NCBI RefSeq assembly: GCF_003202205.1
Contig: NZ_PDOG01000001.1
Span: forward strand, 1 to 64,000
From: Halomonas sp. LBP4
Lineage (GTDB): Bacteria > Pseudomonadota > Gammaproteobacteria > Pseudomonadales > Halomonadaceae
DNA: 64,000 nucleotides
Direction of reading: 5' to 3'
The notes under the pieces are model-generated. The model did not search any database. It saw nothing but the letters and a program-made list of their open reading frames with translations, and was not told the origin of the DNA. Shown in pieces: positions 52,916 through 61,380 of the stretch; within the stretch, counting starts at the first letter, position 1; each line of letters starts with the position of its first letter. Made by a program: the position numbers and the translations under genes.

Positions 52916-54178
52916 TTATCGCGGGTTGACGATCCAGTTGGTGCCCAGGCCGACGATGGTGCCCCAGTTGCTTTTGGAGGTGCAGGTAATGGTCTGCCCG
53001 TCCACCTTGATGGTGCCCTTGTCAGAGTCGGAGCCTCCGGCACCGCCGAACTCGAACGGTCCGATGAAGAAGCCGCCCTCGCCACTGGCTTTCTGTTTCA
53101 CCTCCTCGGCGAAATCCGAGCCGGCATTGATGGTGATGGTAGGCCGGTAGCCGACGATCATCTGCGAAACGATGCGCGCCAGGTTGCCGCCCTTGCCGAA
53201 GTAGTACACATCATTGCCATCCTTGAAGCCGGAATGTTTGGGCATGAACGGCCCATTCACGTAGTTGCTCGGCATGGACGAATCAAACCAGTTTTCCGGG
53301 GTCACGTTCACCACCGACACATCCTGGAAGGCGAAGGTGATATCGTATTCACTGGAGAAGTGCTCGGTGGACACTTTCTCTACCTTGCCGCCGGCCTCGA
53401 AGCCGAAGAAATCAAACAACCCACCCATTTCGCCTTCGGCATAGACGGTGCTATCGGACCACTGCTTGGTGGACGAGCTGAAGGAGAAGGTGCGGGCGGA
53501 CCCGGCGCTGGCATCGCTGCCGAAGCTGTCATTGGTGATACGCTTGATGTAGTCCCAGGGTGTTTCGCTGATCTGGAACACCGGCTGATCCTTCAGGGTG
53601 GTGCCCGCCTGCCCAACCACCGAGGACAGGTTGTCATTATATTGCTTCACGGCATCGGTGATGGGCCCCTTCAACTTCTTCATATACTCATCATAGGTCG
53701 ACTGGGCTGTCTTGTACGCCGTTTTCGCCTGTTGAAGTTGCGCGGCCACGGCGATGCCTTCATTTTCCAACCAGTCCGCGAAGGATTCGGTGCTACCGGT
53801 CTGTTCCTGAAAATTCTGGTAGGCCACATTCACATTGGCCTGCACCTTCCCCATACTCTGCATCGCGTTGATGACATTCTGCTGCAGCTTCTGTCCTTCA
53901 TCTCCGCCGTCTGTCACCATCAGGGAATTCAGGAACGCCTTGTACTGCTGTCCGAAATTCAGCTTCATGCCATAGGTATTGGGATCCACCAGCGGACTGG
54001 CCGGTACGATATTGAGGAACTGCACCTGTTGGTAGGGAATGGAACCGATCGGCGGGTTCTTGCCGCCCCAATTCCAGGGCTGCGGCCCGGTCAGCATTTG
54101 CGGAACGCCTTCGATCTTCATCTGATCGTTGAAGGCGGTCATGAACTGGCCCCAAAGCGTTTTTGTCAAGTCGCTCAT
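52916..54178 (-). CDS. Hypothetical protein (420 aa), first gene of an unknown pair
   Basis: The family is not recognised. Residues 1-60 are Trp/Pro-rich (GPQPWNWGGKNPPIGS), 80-190 are helical and Gln/Ala-rich, probably a coiled coil (VAAQLQQAKTAYKTAQSTYDEYMKKL), and 215-420 are beta-rich with Ser/Gly/Phe repeats (SARTFSFSSSTKQWSDSTVY, GGFFIGPFEFGGAGG). The C-terminus ends TCTSKSNWGTIVGLGTNWIVNP. No signal peptide or membrane segment is seen. AGGAG precedes the ATG. GC is clearly lower than in the core genes. It starts in a divergent AT-rich region shared with the nucleosidase-like gene. Confidence 0.85.
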   Translation of the reverse strand: MSDLTKTLWGQFMTAFNDQMKIEGVPQMLTGPQPWNWGGKNPPIGSIPYQQVQFLNIVPASPLVDPNTYGMKLNFGQQYKAFLNSLMVTDGGDEGQKLQQNVINAMQSMGKVQANVNVAYQNFQEQTGSTESFADWLENEGIAVAAQLQQAKTAYKTAQSTYDEYMKKLKGPITDAVKQYNDNLSSVVGQAGTTLKDQPVFQISETPWDYIKRITNDSFGSDASAGSARTFSFSSSTKQWSDSTVYAEGEMGGLFDFFGFEAGGKVEKVSTEHFSSEYDITFAFQDVSVVNVTPENWFDSSMPSNYVNGPFMPKHSGFKDGNDVYYFGKGGNLARIVSQMIVGYRPTITINAGSDFAEEVKQKASGEGGFFIGPFEFGGAGGSDSDKGTIKVDGQTITCTSKSNWGTIVGLGTNWIVNPR

Positions 54179-54471
54179 TGTCTTGCTCCTGATAAAGGTT
54201 AAGGGGCATTGTTATGCCCTTGTGGGTCACCGATCCGTGAATCGGCGATATCAGTGTTGAGCAAGAAAATGATCCAGTGAAATTATCACTGCTGATGATT
54301 GCCATCATGAAACATGAATCATCTACTGTGATGATCACCATTACCATCCATAATGGTTAATCCCTTTTCCGCATGAAAAAACCCACTAGTATGAAAGATG
54401 GCCTAAGCCAGATTGCCACCTCGCCTTGAGGGAACTGTCGTATCTCCATAATCATTAAAAAGGATGCCATC
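54179..54471. promoter_or_regulatory. AT-rich divergent promoter region of the unknown block
   Basis: The 293-bp spacer separates the two unknown operons. Bases 54260-54360 are crowded with short dyads: GTGATGATCAC, CATGAAACATG, CCATTAC...TAATGG and repeated ATGAT. This is the pattern of a regulated divergent promoter, and its low GC would also attract MvaT. The LysR protein encoded at 56502-57425 is the obvious candidate regulator. No gene seen. Confidence 0.5.
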
Positions 54472-55617
54472 ATGATCACGCCGGAGTTATCCGCAGCGGC
54501 GCCGGACACCCTGCTTAACGCCCAACGCCTGGCCGCCCTGCCCGCCACCAGCGAGCACGCCTTGCCGCCAGTGGACTGGCCGACACTGGGCGTGGCGGCC
54601 AATCGTATCCCCACCGTGATTCCCCTCACCGACTGGCAGGCCAATTCGCCCTTTCCCGAAGCGGATGTGGCGGTGATCACCTGGACCAGCGCCGAATGGG
54701 CGGCCATGAACCAGGTACTCACCAATCGTCGCGAACCGCTCACCCCGGAGCAGGCCAAGGGTCACGACTGGCGCCAGGGCTGGGAAAAATACCAGCGTGA
54801 TTACTGCCAGATTCATCAGTACATGGTGGATGTGTCGAAGACCTACCAGGGCGGCGCCCCCTCGCTGTATGACCAGGCGTGGGGCAGCGTGCGGATGGTG
54901 ACCATCGGCGAGCTGAAGGTGTTGCTGGTGAAATCCGGTATGCACCTGGCCCAGGACGGCACCGACCTGCCCCTGATCCAGCTGGTCGACCAGCTTTGCC
55001 GGGAAGCCCGGCCGCGGCTGGTGCTCTCCATCGGCACCGCCGGCGGCGTGCGCGAGGAAGATACCCTGGGCTCGGCGCTGATTACCAACCAGGCCTACTT
55101 CCATTGCCTGAAAAATTTCGCCAACGCCGCCTTCAACCGCAGCACCGTGCAATCGCACTGGCAACCCGGTGAGCATTACCTGCCCCAGGCCCAGGAAGGC
55201 GTGATCCAGGTCCCTGGCCCGGAAATCCTGCCGGTGAGCCCGCAGTATCCCGCCGGCGCCCACATCAGCCCGGATGTGCCGAACAGTCGCATCAAGGTGG
55301 TCACCGGCCAGCCCATCATCACCACCGACACCTTCCTGTTCGGCACCACCACCAACCGCCTGCAAGAGTACGGCTGCATCGTGGAGATGGACGACGCCGT
55401 GGTCGGCATGGCCTGCGATAAACATCGGGTGGCCTACGGTTTCGTACGCAACGTGTCCGACCCGGTCATCAATGGCCAACTACCGGATTCCCTGCAGGAC
55501 AGCTGGGCCGGCTACATCTATCAGGAGCAGGGGCTGTACACCAGCTACAACGGCGCCCTGGCCACCTGGGCCCTGCTGGCCGCCGAGGCGGACCGCCAGG
55601 AGGCGCGCCATGACTAA
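54472..55617 (+). CDS. Nucleoside phosphorylase/nucleosidase superfamily protein (381 aa)
   Basis: The core matches the PNP/MTA-SAH nucleosidase fold: ADVAVITWTSAEWAAM (first strand), LVLSIGTAGGVREEDTLGSALIT (the GTAGG phosphate/ribose loop), TTDTFLFGT, and CIVEMDDAVVGMACDKHRVAYGFVRNVSDPV. The last part aligns with the nucleosidase ME...R-SD block: the catalytic Asp (NVSD) is kept, but the ribose-binding Glu after Met is Asp. It is about 150 residues longer than Pfs-type enzymes, with an N-terminal extension and inserts. The substrate is unknown. AAGGATG upstream sets the start. It overlaps the next gene by eight bases. Confidence 0.85.
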   Translation: MITPELSAAAPDTLLNAQRLAALPATSEHALPPVDWPTLGVAANRIPTVIPLTDWQANSPFPEADVAVITWTSAEWAAMNQVLTNRREPLTPEQAKGHDWRQGWEKYQRDYCQIHQYMVDVSKTYQGGAPSLYDQAWGSVRMVTIGELKVLLVKSGMHLAQDGTDLPLIQLVDQLCREARPRLVLSIGTAGGVREEDTLGSALITNQAYFHCLKNFANAAFNRSTVQSHWQPGEHYLPQAQEGVIQVPGPEILPVSPQYPAGAHISPDVPNSRIKVVTGQPIITTDTFLFGTTTNRLQEYGCIVEMDDAVVGMACDKHRVAYGFVRNVSDPVINGQLPDSLQDSWAGYIYQEQGLYTSYNGALATWALLAAEADRQEARHD

Positions 55618-56500
55618 GCCCAGCTGGTACCAGCTCAGCCCCGAGCCACTCCGCAACGAGTATCGGCTGGCCCCGGTCAGCCCCTCCGGGGCCGGCTTTC
55701 TCGATCAGGCCAGCGCCCTGGCCAGCCACGGCTGCGAGCTGTTCGTCAGCAGTCCCCAGGGCCAGCTGGCCGCGCAGGTGCTGAATCCGGATACCCTGAG
55801 CTTTACCCCGGGGGCGGAAATCAACGCGAGCCTGGCCTACCAGGCCCTCAGCCCCTTTTTGCTGGGTGGGCAGCTACACCTGCTGGCCTACACCCGGGAC
55901 GAGGGTATCCTCGATTTCTTCCGGGTCACCGCCACTGATTTCCAGCACCTGTACCGCTATCAACGCACCTATGGCGACACCACCATGGGCTTCACCACCG
56001 TGCATGCCTTCGGCTACCGCGATCGCTGCCTGTTCATGGGCTACAACGCCGACACCGGCGCCAGCCGGATCTATGGCATTCAAGTGCCCCCCCAGGCCCC
56101 GCTGAGCATCAGCCAGCTATGGCAAAGTGACTGGGCAAAGGGCTGGCAGGATTTCTGTTTTTTCCAACTCGGCGGCGAGAATTTCTTCTTCAAGCACAAC
56201 CCCACCTACAAGGCGGTCAATATCGACCACTATATGGATGACCCTGCCCAGGGTTCCCACCCGGTAGGCACCGGCCTGCCGCTGCCCCAGGAAACCAGCG
56301 CGGCAGCAACGCTCGCCTTGCAGGAAGGCCCCGGCTTTGCCGGGTATCGGGCGGACAACGGCCAGCTGACCATCAACCGCTTCCACACTGATTGCCAGGG
56401 CTGGCAACAGCAAGCCCAGGTGCAGGCCGGGCGGGAGCATTCGCATCTGCTCGCCCTTCCCTGCGGTGACGGCAAATCACTGCTGGCACTGTACGGCTGA
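55610..56500 (+). CDS. Hypothetical protein, probable beta-propeller (296 aa)
   Basis: I do not recognise the family. The sequence shows at least four irregular repeats of hydrophobic strands with a Tyr/Asp-Gly turn (LFVSSPQGQLAAQVLN, HLLAYTRDEGILDFFRV, CLFMGYNADTGASRIYGI, GFAGYRADNGQLTINRF, HLLALPCGDGKSLLALYG), the look of a beta-propeller or lectin-like fold. There is no signal peptide. It overlaps the nucleosidase gene by eight bases with AGGAGG as ribosome site, so they are translationally coupled. Its stop is one base from that of the LysR gene on the other strand. Confidence 0.82.
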   Translation: MTKPSWYQLSPEPLRNEYRLAPVSPSGAGFLDQASALASHGCELFVSSPQGQLAAQVLNPDTLSFTPGAEINASLAYQALSPFLLGGQLHLLAYTRDEGILDFFRVTATDFQHLYRYQRTYGDTTMGFTTVHAFGYRDRCLFMGYNADTGASRIYGIQVPPQAPLSISQLWQSDWAKGWQDFCFFQLGGENFFFKHNPTYKAVNIDHYMDDPAQGSHPVGTGLPLPQETSAAATLALQEGPGFAGYRADNGQLTINRFHTDCQGWQQQAQVQAGREHSHLLALPCGDGKSLLALYG

Positions 56501-56501
56501 T

Positions 56502-57425
56502 TCATTTATCGGCCACCATATCGAAGAACCAGTCGATCACCTGCTCCACCCGGCGCGGGTACTCGTGGTCCTTGATGGTAATGATATGGATATCATTGAG
56601 CAGCGGCTGACTGGCCTGGTGGCGGTACAGCCGCCCCTGCTCCAGCAGGGATGCTACGCAATGACAGGGAATCACCGCCATCCCCAGCCCACCGGCCACC
56701 ATGTCGATGGCACCGTTGATGGAATTGATCTCCCCGGCAAAGGTCAGCGAATAGGTGTTGAGATTGCAGCGCTCGGGAAATACATGCTTTAGCCAGCGAT
56801 CGTAGTAATAACTGGAACCGGGATACCAGATGAAGCGCTGCTCCAGAATGGAGCTGTCGGTCAGGTCCTGCAGCGACGCCGGATCGCTGGACACCAGCAC
56901 ATACTCTTCCTGACAGAACAGCCGGTAACGCAGCAGCGGATGATTGTTGTTTTCCGTGACGAAGCCGAAATCCGCTTGATTCTCCAGCAGCATGCGCACC
57001 ACCTCCTGGGTGGAGGTAAGGGTGATGTTCAGCTCGATATCCGGGTGTGCCCGGCGTCGCTCCAGCAGCATGGGAAAGTGCGGCGACATCAGGCAACTGG
57101 GCGGCATGGCATAGGACACCAGCCCCGCCACCCGCGTCTCCATGGCGTGCACCCGATCCATGAACTGCTGGGTGCTATGCATCTGCTGGCGCACGTAATG
57201 CATCAAGGCGTTACCGGCATCGGTGAGCACCACCTTCTTGCCGATACGCTTGAACAGGGTGACACCGATCTGCTCTTCCAGCTTGGCGATATGCTGGCTG
57301 ACCCCGGACTGGGTCATGTGGGCACGGGTGGCCGCATGGGTAAAACTCTGGGTCTGCGCCGCCGCCATGAAGGCCTTGAACAGGCGCTGATCCAGCAGCA
57401 TGAAATCCCGGTTGGAAAAGCTCAT
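56502..57425 (-). CDS. LysR-family transcriptional regulator (307 aa)
   Basis: The N-terminal helix-turn-helix reads LFKAFMAAAQTQSFTHAATRAHMTQSGVSQHIAKLEEQIGVTLFKR, typical of LysR proteins. The rest is a two-lobed ligand-binding domain (about 95-300; FVTENNNHPLLRYRLF, YPGSSYYYDRWLKHV, MVAGGLGMAVIPCHCV). The start overlaps the stop of the upstream 256-aa gene (TGATG), so regulator and unknown protein are made together. Targets are probably its own operon and the nearby divergent promoter at 54179-54471; this is inference from position. Confidence 0.92.
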   Translation of the reverse strand: MSFSNRDFMLLDQRLFKAFMAAAQTQSFTHAATRAHMTQSGVSQHIAKLEEQIGVTLFKRIGKKVVLTDAGNALMHYVRQQMHSTQQFMDRVHAMETRVAGLVSYAMPPSCLMSPHFPMLLERRRAHPDIELNITLTSTQEVVRMLLENQADFGFVTENNNHPLLRYRLFCQEEYVLVSSDPASLQDLTDSSILEQRFIWYPGSSYYYDRWLKHVFPERCNLNTYSLTFAGEINSINGAIDMVAGGLGMAVIPCHCVASLLEQGRLYRHQASQPLLNDIHIITIKDHEYPRRVEQVIDWFFDMVADK

Positions 57426-58195
57426 CAGCGTCCCCCCTCACTGGCCGCCGGTGACAGCGAAAATTGCAGATTGAAGGCCTGCCCCGGCCCCACCGGCAGG
57501 CCGGCATAGTCGGCAAAGGGAGACGACGGCACCGCCACCGCTGCGGCGGCGTCGGCCCACACCAATTCGCCAATGGTGTCAGCCTGTAACACCTGGCCCT
57601 GCTGTTGCCAGTGGGACCAGACCACCAACAGGTCGTCATCCAGATAGAAATAAACGCCCAGCAGCCCCTGCCGCGGCCGGGCACGCAAGGTTCCCATCGC
57701 CTCGCACACCGCCTGCCGGAATGCCGCCACGCCTTGCCCGCTACGCAGCCAGACCTCGCTGAACACCGCCCCTTGCTGCCAGTTGCCCCCGCAATCGAAT
57801 AACTGCACCGGGCCCGACTGCTTCGGCTGATCATCAAAGGGCGCCGGGAAATCACTGTGGCTGGCGGGCCGGCCCTGCCGGGCCTGAAAACTGAACACGG
57901 TACCGTGCAAGGCCCCGTAGGCACGCCCTGCCACGGTGGCATGGCTGGCCTGCTGGTAACACTGCCGGCTGGGGTAAAACACCAGCGCGATTTCATCCGG
58001 TACCTTGGGATGGCCGCTGGGCGGCAGTACCGATGGCACATAGGCCTGCAGGCCCTGCGGGGCCATCAACTCGACGGTGGCGGGGATAAAAATCTCCCCC
58101 AGTTGCTGGTAAAAACGCTCCCGGCCGGCACCACTGGCCAATTCCGGCAGGGCATAGCCCAGCCACACCCGTACCGCCCGCGCTTCCCTTGCCAT
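57425..58195 (-). CDS. Hypothetical protein (256 aa), coupled to the LysR gene
   Basis: The family is not recognised. The protein has mixed alpha/beta character, including VPDEIALVFYPSRQCYQQASHATVAGRAYGALHGTVFSF, a Trp-rich stretch (LLVVWSHWQ) and a Gly/Pro-rich C-terminus. There is no signal peptide or membrane segment. AAGGAGAG eight bases before the ATG marks the start; the open frame extends 36 codons upstream without a ribosome site. It is the first gene of the operon with the LysR regulator and faces the nucleosidase/propeller operon tail to tail. Confidence 0.82.
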   Translation of the reverse strand: MAREARAVRVWLGYALPELASGAGRERFYQQLGEIFIPATVELMAPQGLQAYVPSVLPPSGHPKVPDEIALVFYPSRQCYQQASHATVAGRAYGALHGTVFSFQARQGRPASHSDFPAPFDDQPKQSGPVQLFDCGGNWQQGAVFSEVWLRSGQGVAAFRQAVCEAMGTLRARPRQGLLGVYFYLDDDLLVVWSHWQQQGQVLQADTIGELVWADAAAAVAVPSSPFADYAGLPVGPGQAFNLQFSLSPAASEGGR

Positions 58196-58472
58196 CACAC
58201 TCTCCTTGCTCACAACCACTGGAACACCATTATCCGTACCGCCTGATCGCACCGGCCGGCTGGCCCCCTTACCCCTGCGCCTCCCGGTGGCTATTATCTT
58301 CACAGCCCAAGATGCCTAGAAACTGTTTGACTGGTTTTACTGGTTAGACTGTCAACCCCAATGAATACCGAAGAGGGAACCGGGGTGAATGCCTAGGACG
58401 CACCTCTTGTACCAATCGGGCATCTCCTTTCCTGATATACCTTCGCCGCGGAGCGGTGGGGACGCCTGGCAC

Positions 58473-59519
58473 CTATCCTCCTTGATGTTCCGCCCCGATG
58501 CCCTGGAACATCTCGCGAAGATCGACGGTTGAACGCTCGCCGATGGCAGCGAAGTTCTCATCCAGCCAGCGTGTGGCGGTGTCGCGGCCCATATCGCGCA
58601 GCTTGATGAGAAACCCCCATTCGACGTTCATCTTCGACGAGGCGCCCAGCGGTTTCAGCTCCGCCTGGTTCTCGATGATATGCACCCGCACCTGACGGTA
58701 TTCGTCCTCCGAGAGCTTGCCTTGGCGGATCAGCCGGTCGACGAAGTCGATGCCGCGCAGCTCCTTCAGCAGGCTGGCATTGAAGCTGATCTCGTGCATC
58801 CGGTCCTGGATCTCCTGGGGCGTCTTCGGCGTGCCCTTGCGCTCGATCGGGTTGACCTGGATCACCACGATGTCGTCGGTGCCGGTCTTGCCGTGAAAGG
58901 GGAACAGCGACGGATTGCCCATGTAGCCACCGTCCCAGTAGGGCACGCCGTCGATCTCCACCGCCTGGTAGAGCTGCGGCAGGGTGGCCGAGGCCATGAC
59001 CATGTCGGCCGTGAGCCGCTCGCGCGGGAAGACCTTGACCTTGCCGGTCTCCACATTGGTAGCGGAGATGAAGAGTTCGAAAGCGGTGCATCTGCGCACC
59101 ATCTCGAAGTCGATGCTCTGCTCCAGCAGATCGAGCAGCGGATTGATATTCATCGGGTTGAGCTGATAGGGCGAGGCCACGCGCGTGAGCGCATCCATGG
59201 CGTGATACATGGGGTTGTTCTCCAGCCCCCAATTGCCCATCAGCACGTCGATCGGCATCCGTTTCAGCGGGCTGTTCTTCGCGCCGTCGCTCATGCATCG
59301 CCAGAAGCGTTCGAGCGCCGCGCGCGCGCCTTCGGGGCCGTCGCGGGTGAAGCCATCGGCCAGCGCCACCGCGTTCATCGCCCCCGCCGAGGTGCCCGAG
59401 ACCCCGGCGATGCGCAGCCGGCCGTCCTCGAGAATTCGATCCAGAACCCCCCAGGTAAAGGCCCCATGCGCGCCTCCGCCCTGCAGGGCGAGGTTAACGA
59501 GCTTGGGTTTCTGCGTCAT
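58473..59519 (-). CDS. Patatin-like phospholipase (348 aa)
   Basis: The protein carries all patatin motifs: oxyanion hole GGGAHG, nucleophile elbow GTSAGAM, and the DGG of the Ser-Asp dyad in YWDGGYMGN. It is predicted to be a cytoplasmic or membrane-peripheral lipid acyl hydrolase. It follows a 3-hydroxybutyrate dehydrogenase gene by 91 bp on the same strand; this pairing is seen in PHA-forming bacteria and suggests a role in PHA or lipid turnover. GAGGGCGA before the ATG defines the start; the 5' open extension is not used. Confidence 0.93.
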   Translation of the reverse strand: MTQKPKLVNLALQGGGAHGAFTWGVLDRILEDGRLRIAGVSGTSAGAMNAVALADGFTRDGPEGARAALERFWRCMSDGAKNSPLKRMPIDVLMGNWGLENNPMYHAMDALTRVASPYQLNPMNINPLLDLLEQSIDFEMVRRCTAFELFISATNVETGKVKVFPRERLTADMVMASATLPQLYQAVEIDGVPYWDGGYMGNPSLFPFHGKTGTDDIVVIQVNPIERKGTPKTPQEIQDRMHEISFNASLLKELRGIDFVDRLIRQGKLSEDEYRQVRVHIIENQAELKPLGASSKMNVEWGFLIKLRDMGRDTATRWLDENFAAIGERSTVDLREMFQGIGAEHQGG

Positions 59520-59610
59520 GTGTTCGCCCTCTTCCGGTTGTGGTTCCGCCTGCTGCGCCGGGGCGCGACCATCTCGGCGCCGAGATGGCGATGTCGACGT
59601 TGCGCATGGC

Positions 59611-60381
59611 TCAGTCCATCCGCCAGCCATGGCTGACCACGATGCTCTGGCCGGTCAGCGCATTGCTCGGGAAAGTGGCGAGGAACAGCGCGGTATGCGC
59701 CACGTCCTCGACCGTGGTGAATTCCTTGTCCACGGTCTCGCCCAGCATCACCTCGTTGACGACATCCTCCTCGGAGATGCCGAGGTCCCTGGCCTGTTCG
59801 GGAATCTGCTTCTCCACCAGCGGCGTCTTGACGAAGCCGGGGCAGATCACGTTGGTGCGCACACCCTTTTCGCCGCCTTCCTTGGCGATGGTCCGGGCGA
59901 GGCCGAGGAGGCCGTGTTTCGCCGCCACGTAAGGCGCCTTGAGCGCCGAGGCCTCCTGCGAGTGGACCGACCCCATGTAGAGGATCGTGCCCGCCCCCTG
60001 CCTGTACATCTGCGGCAGCACGGCCTTCGAAGTCAGGAAGGCGCCGTCGAGATGGATCGACACGACCTTGCGCCATTCGTCGAAGGTGAAGTCCTCGACC
60101 CGCTTGACCATCTGTATGCCGGCGTTCGAGAGAAGGACGTCCACCCGTCCGTGGGCCTCGAGCACCCTGTCGATGCCGCGCTGCACGGCGTCCGGGTCGG
60201 TGACGTCCATGTCGACGCCCATATGCCCCTCGCCGAGCGACGCCGCAGCCGTCTTCGCCGCGTCGAGGTCGATATCGGCGAGCACCACCTTACCGCCCGC
60301 GGCGGCAAAGCATTTGGCGATTTCGAGGCCGATGCCGCTGGCGCCACCGGTGATGACGCAGATCTTGTCGTTAAGTTTCAT
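59611..60381 (-). CDS. bdhA: 3-hydroxybutyrate dehydrogenase, SDR family (256 aa)
   Basis: The enzyme interconverts (R)-3-hydroxybutyrate and acetoacetate with NAD, feeding monomers from PHA breakdown into metabolism. It has the SDR nucleotide motif TGGASGIGLEIA, NAG in LLSNAGIQ, catalytic Ser in MGSVHS, YxxxK in YVAAKHGLLGL, and the family-typical NVICPGFVKTPLVEKQIPEQA with a QSIVVSHGW-type C-terminus. AAGGCGA before the ATG sets the start. It is first in an operon with the patatin gene. Confidence 0.92.
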   Translation of the reverse strand: MKLNDKICVITGGASGIGLEIAKCFAAAGGKVVLADIDLDAAKTAAASLGEGHMGVDMDVTDPDAVQRGIDRVLEAHGRVDVLLSNAGIQMVKRVEDFTFDEWRKVVSIHLDGAFLTSKAVLPQMYRQGAGTILYMGSVHSQEASALKAPYVAAKHGLLGLARTIAKEGGEKGVRTNVICPGFVKTPLVEKQIPEQARDLGISEEDVVNEVMLGETVDKEFTTVEDVAHTALFLATFPSNALTGQSIVVSHGWRMD

Positions 60382-60637
60382 GGTCGTTTCGCCTTTTCGG
60401 AATCTGAAAGCATGAACCGGCCATTCGCACGCGCAAAGGACCGGTAACAGGATTGGCCCTATCACACCCGCCTCAGGTGCGCATGGGAACCATTAACCAC
60501 CTTTAGCCGCCTTTAACCACCTTTTTCGGAATTCAAGCAAGTATCGGTAGCCAAACCTTATCCCATAATGGATTGCCCACGTCCGCCAAATCAGGCGGAG
60601 AGTTGGTTGAGACCACTTCAATGGATCAGCATCGTCC

Positions 60638-61333
60638 CTACCAAGCCCAGCAAAAACCCGCATATGCTCCTACGGCAGGAAAACTGTTGCTCTCGCTATG
60701 TGCGCGGGGCGCGATATCCTCGAAGATCAGATAGAGAATACCGCCACTGCAGAACAACAGGATCATCGCGAGCATAAACTCGCTTGACGAAAACCACACG
60801 AATCCCAGCCAAGCCGCCAGGGGCCCCACCATTGAAACGGCCAGGAAGATCATTAGCAAGCAGGATCGCGAGCTCATGTTTTCCCGCATTTCGTGATAGG
60901 CGGAAAACCCTTCAGGCATGTTTTGTAGCGCTATCAGGCCAGCGAGAAGATAGACCATATTCGAGCCGCTTGCTGCCAACACGCCGAGCAGAATGGCCTC
61001 CGGAAAAAAGTCCAGCAGCATGCCCATGAACTGCGATGCCGAATTCTGCGTACGTTTCGCCCAGGCACTGAACTGCCAGAACACGAGTCCTCCCGTTCCG
61101 AAAGCCAGGACCACAGAAAGTACCGATGTATGCTCAATACCGCGTGGCATCAAGACGAGCGCTATCGCTGCCAACAAAGCGCCGCCTCCGAAATACGATA
61201 CGAAACTGTCCAGCTTCATTCTCAGGCAGGCATTCCTCAACACAACATTCGAGGAGACCAAGGCCCCGGCCGGAATAGACAAGCCGGCCATCCACGCCAG
61301 CCCCAGAGCCCACGCCATAGGAAGCACCGTCAT
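60638..61333 (-). CDS. ZIP-family metal transporter, C-terminus apparently frameshifted (231 aa)
   Basis: ZIP proteins import zinc or iron across the inner membrane. Membrane segments are visible from residue 5 on, and the metal-binding helices read DFFPEAILLG and LQNMPEGFSAYHEMRE (the usual H/N-x-PEG and E/H-x-x-x-E/H). The reading frame ends ...AYAGFCWAW. Adding one base in the five-base run at 60652-60656 would instead give ...AGFLLGLVGTMLIH before a stop at 60618, a typical ZIP last helix. The start is ATG with CAGGAA; TTG ten codons upstream is possible. GC is low, suggesting transfer. Confidence 0.85.
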   Translation of the reverse strand: MTVLPMAWALGLAWMAGLSIPAGALVSSNVVLRNACLRMKLDSFVSYFGGGALLAAIALVLMPRGIEHTSVLSVVLAFGTGGLVFWQFSAWAKRTQNSASQFMGMLLDFFPEAILLGVLAASGSNMVYLLAGLIALQNMPEGFSAYHEMRENMSSRSCLLMIFLAVSMVGPLAAWLGFVWFSSSEFMLAMILLFCSGGILYLIFEDIAPRAHSESNSFPAVGAYAGFCWAW

Positions 61334-61380
61334 TGCCTTATATTCCTGTCTGGATTGTTCCAATTCACGTCCATGATTGC

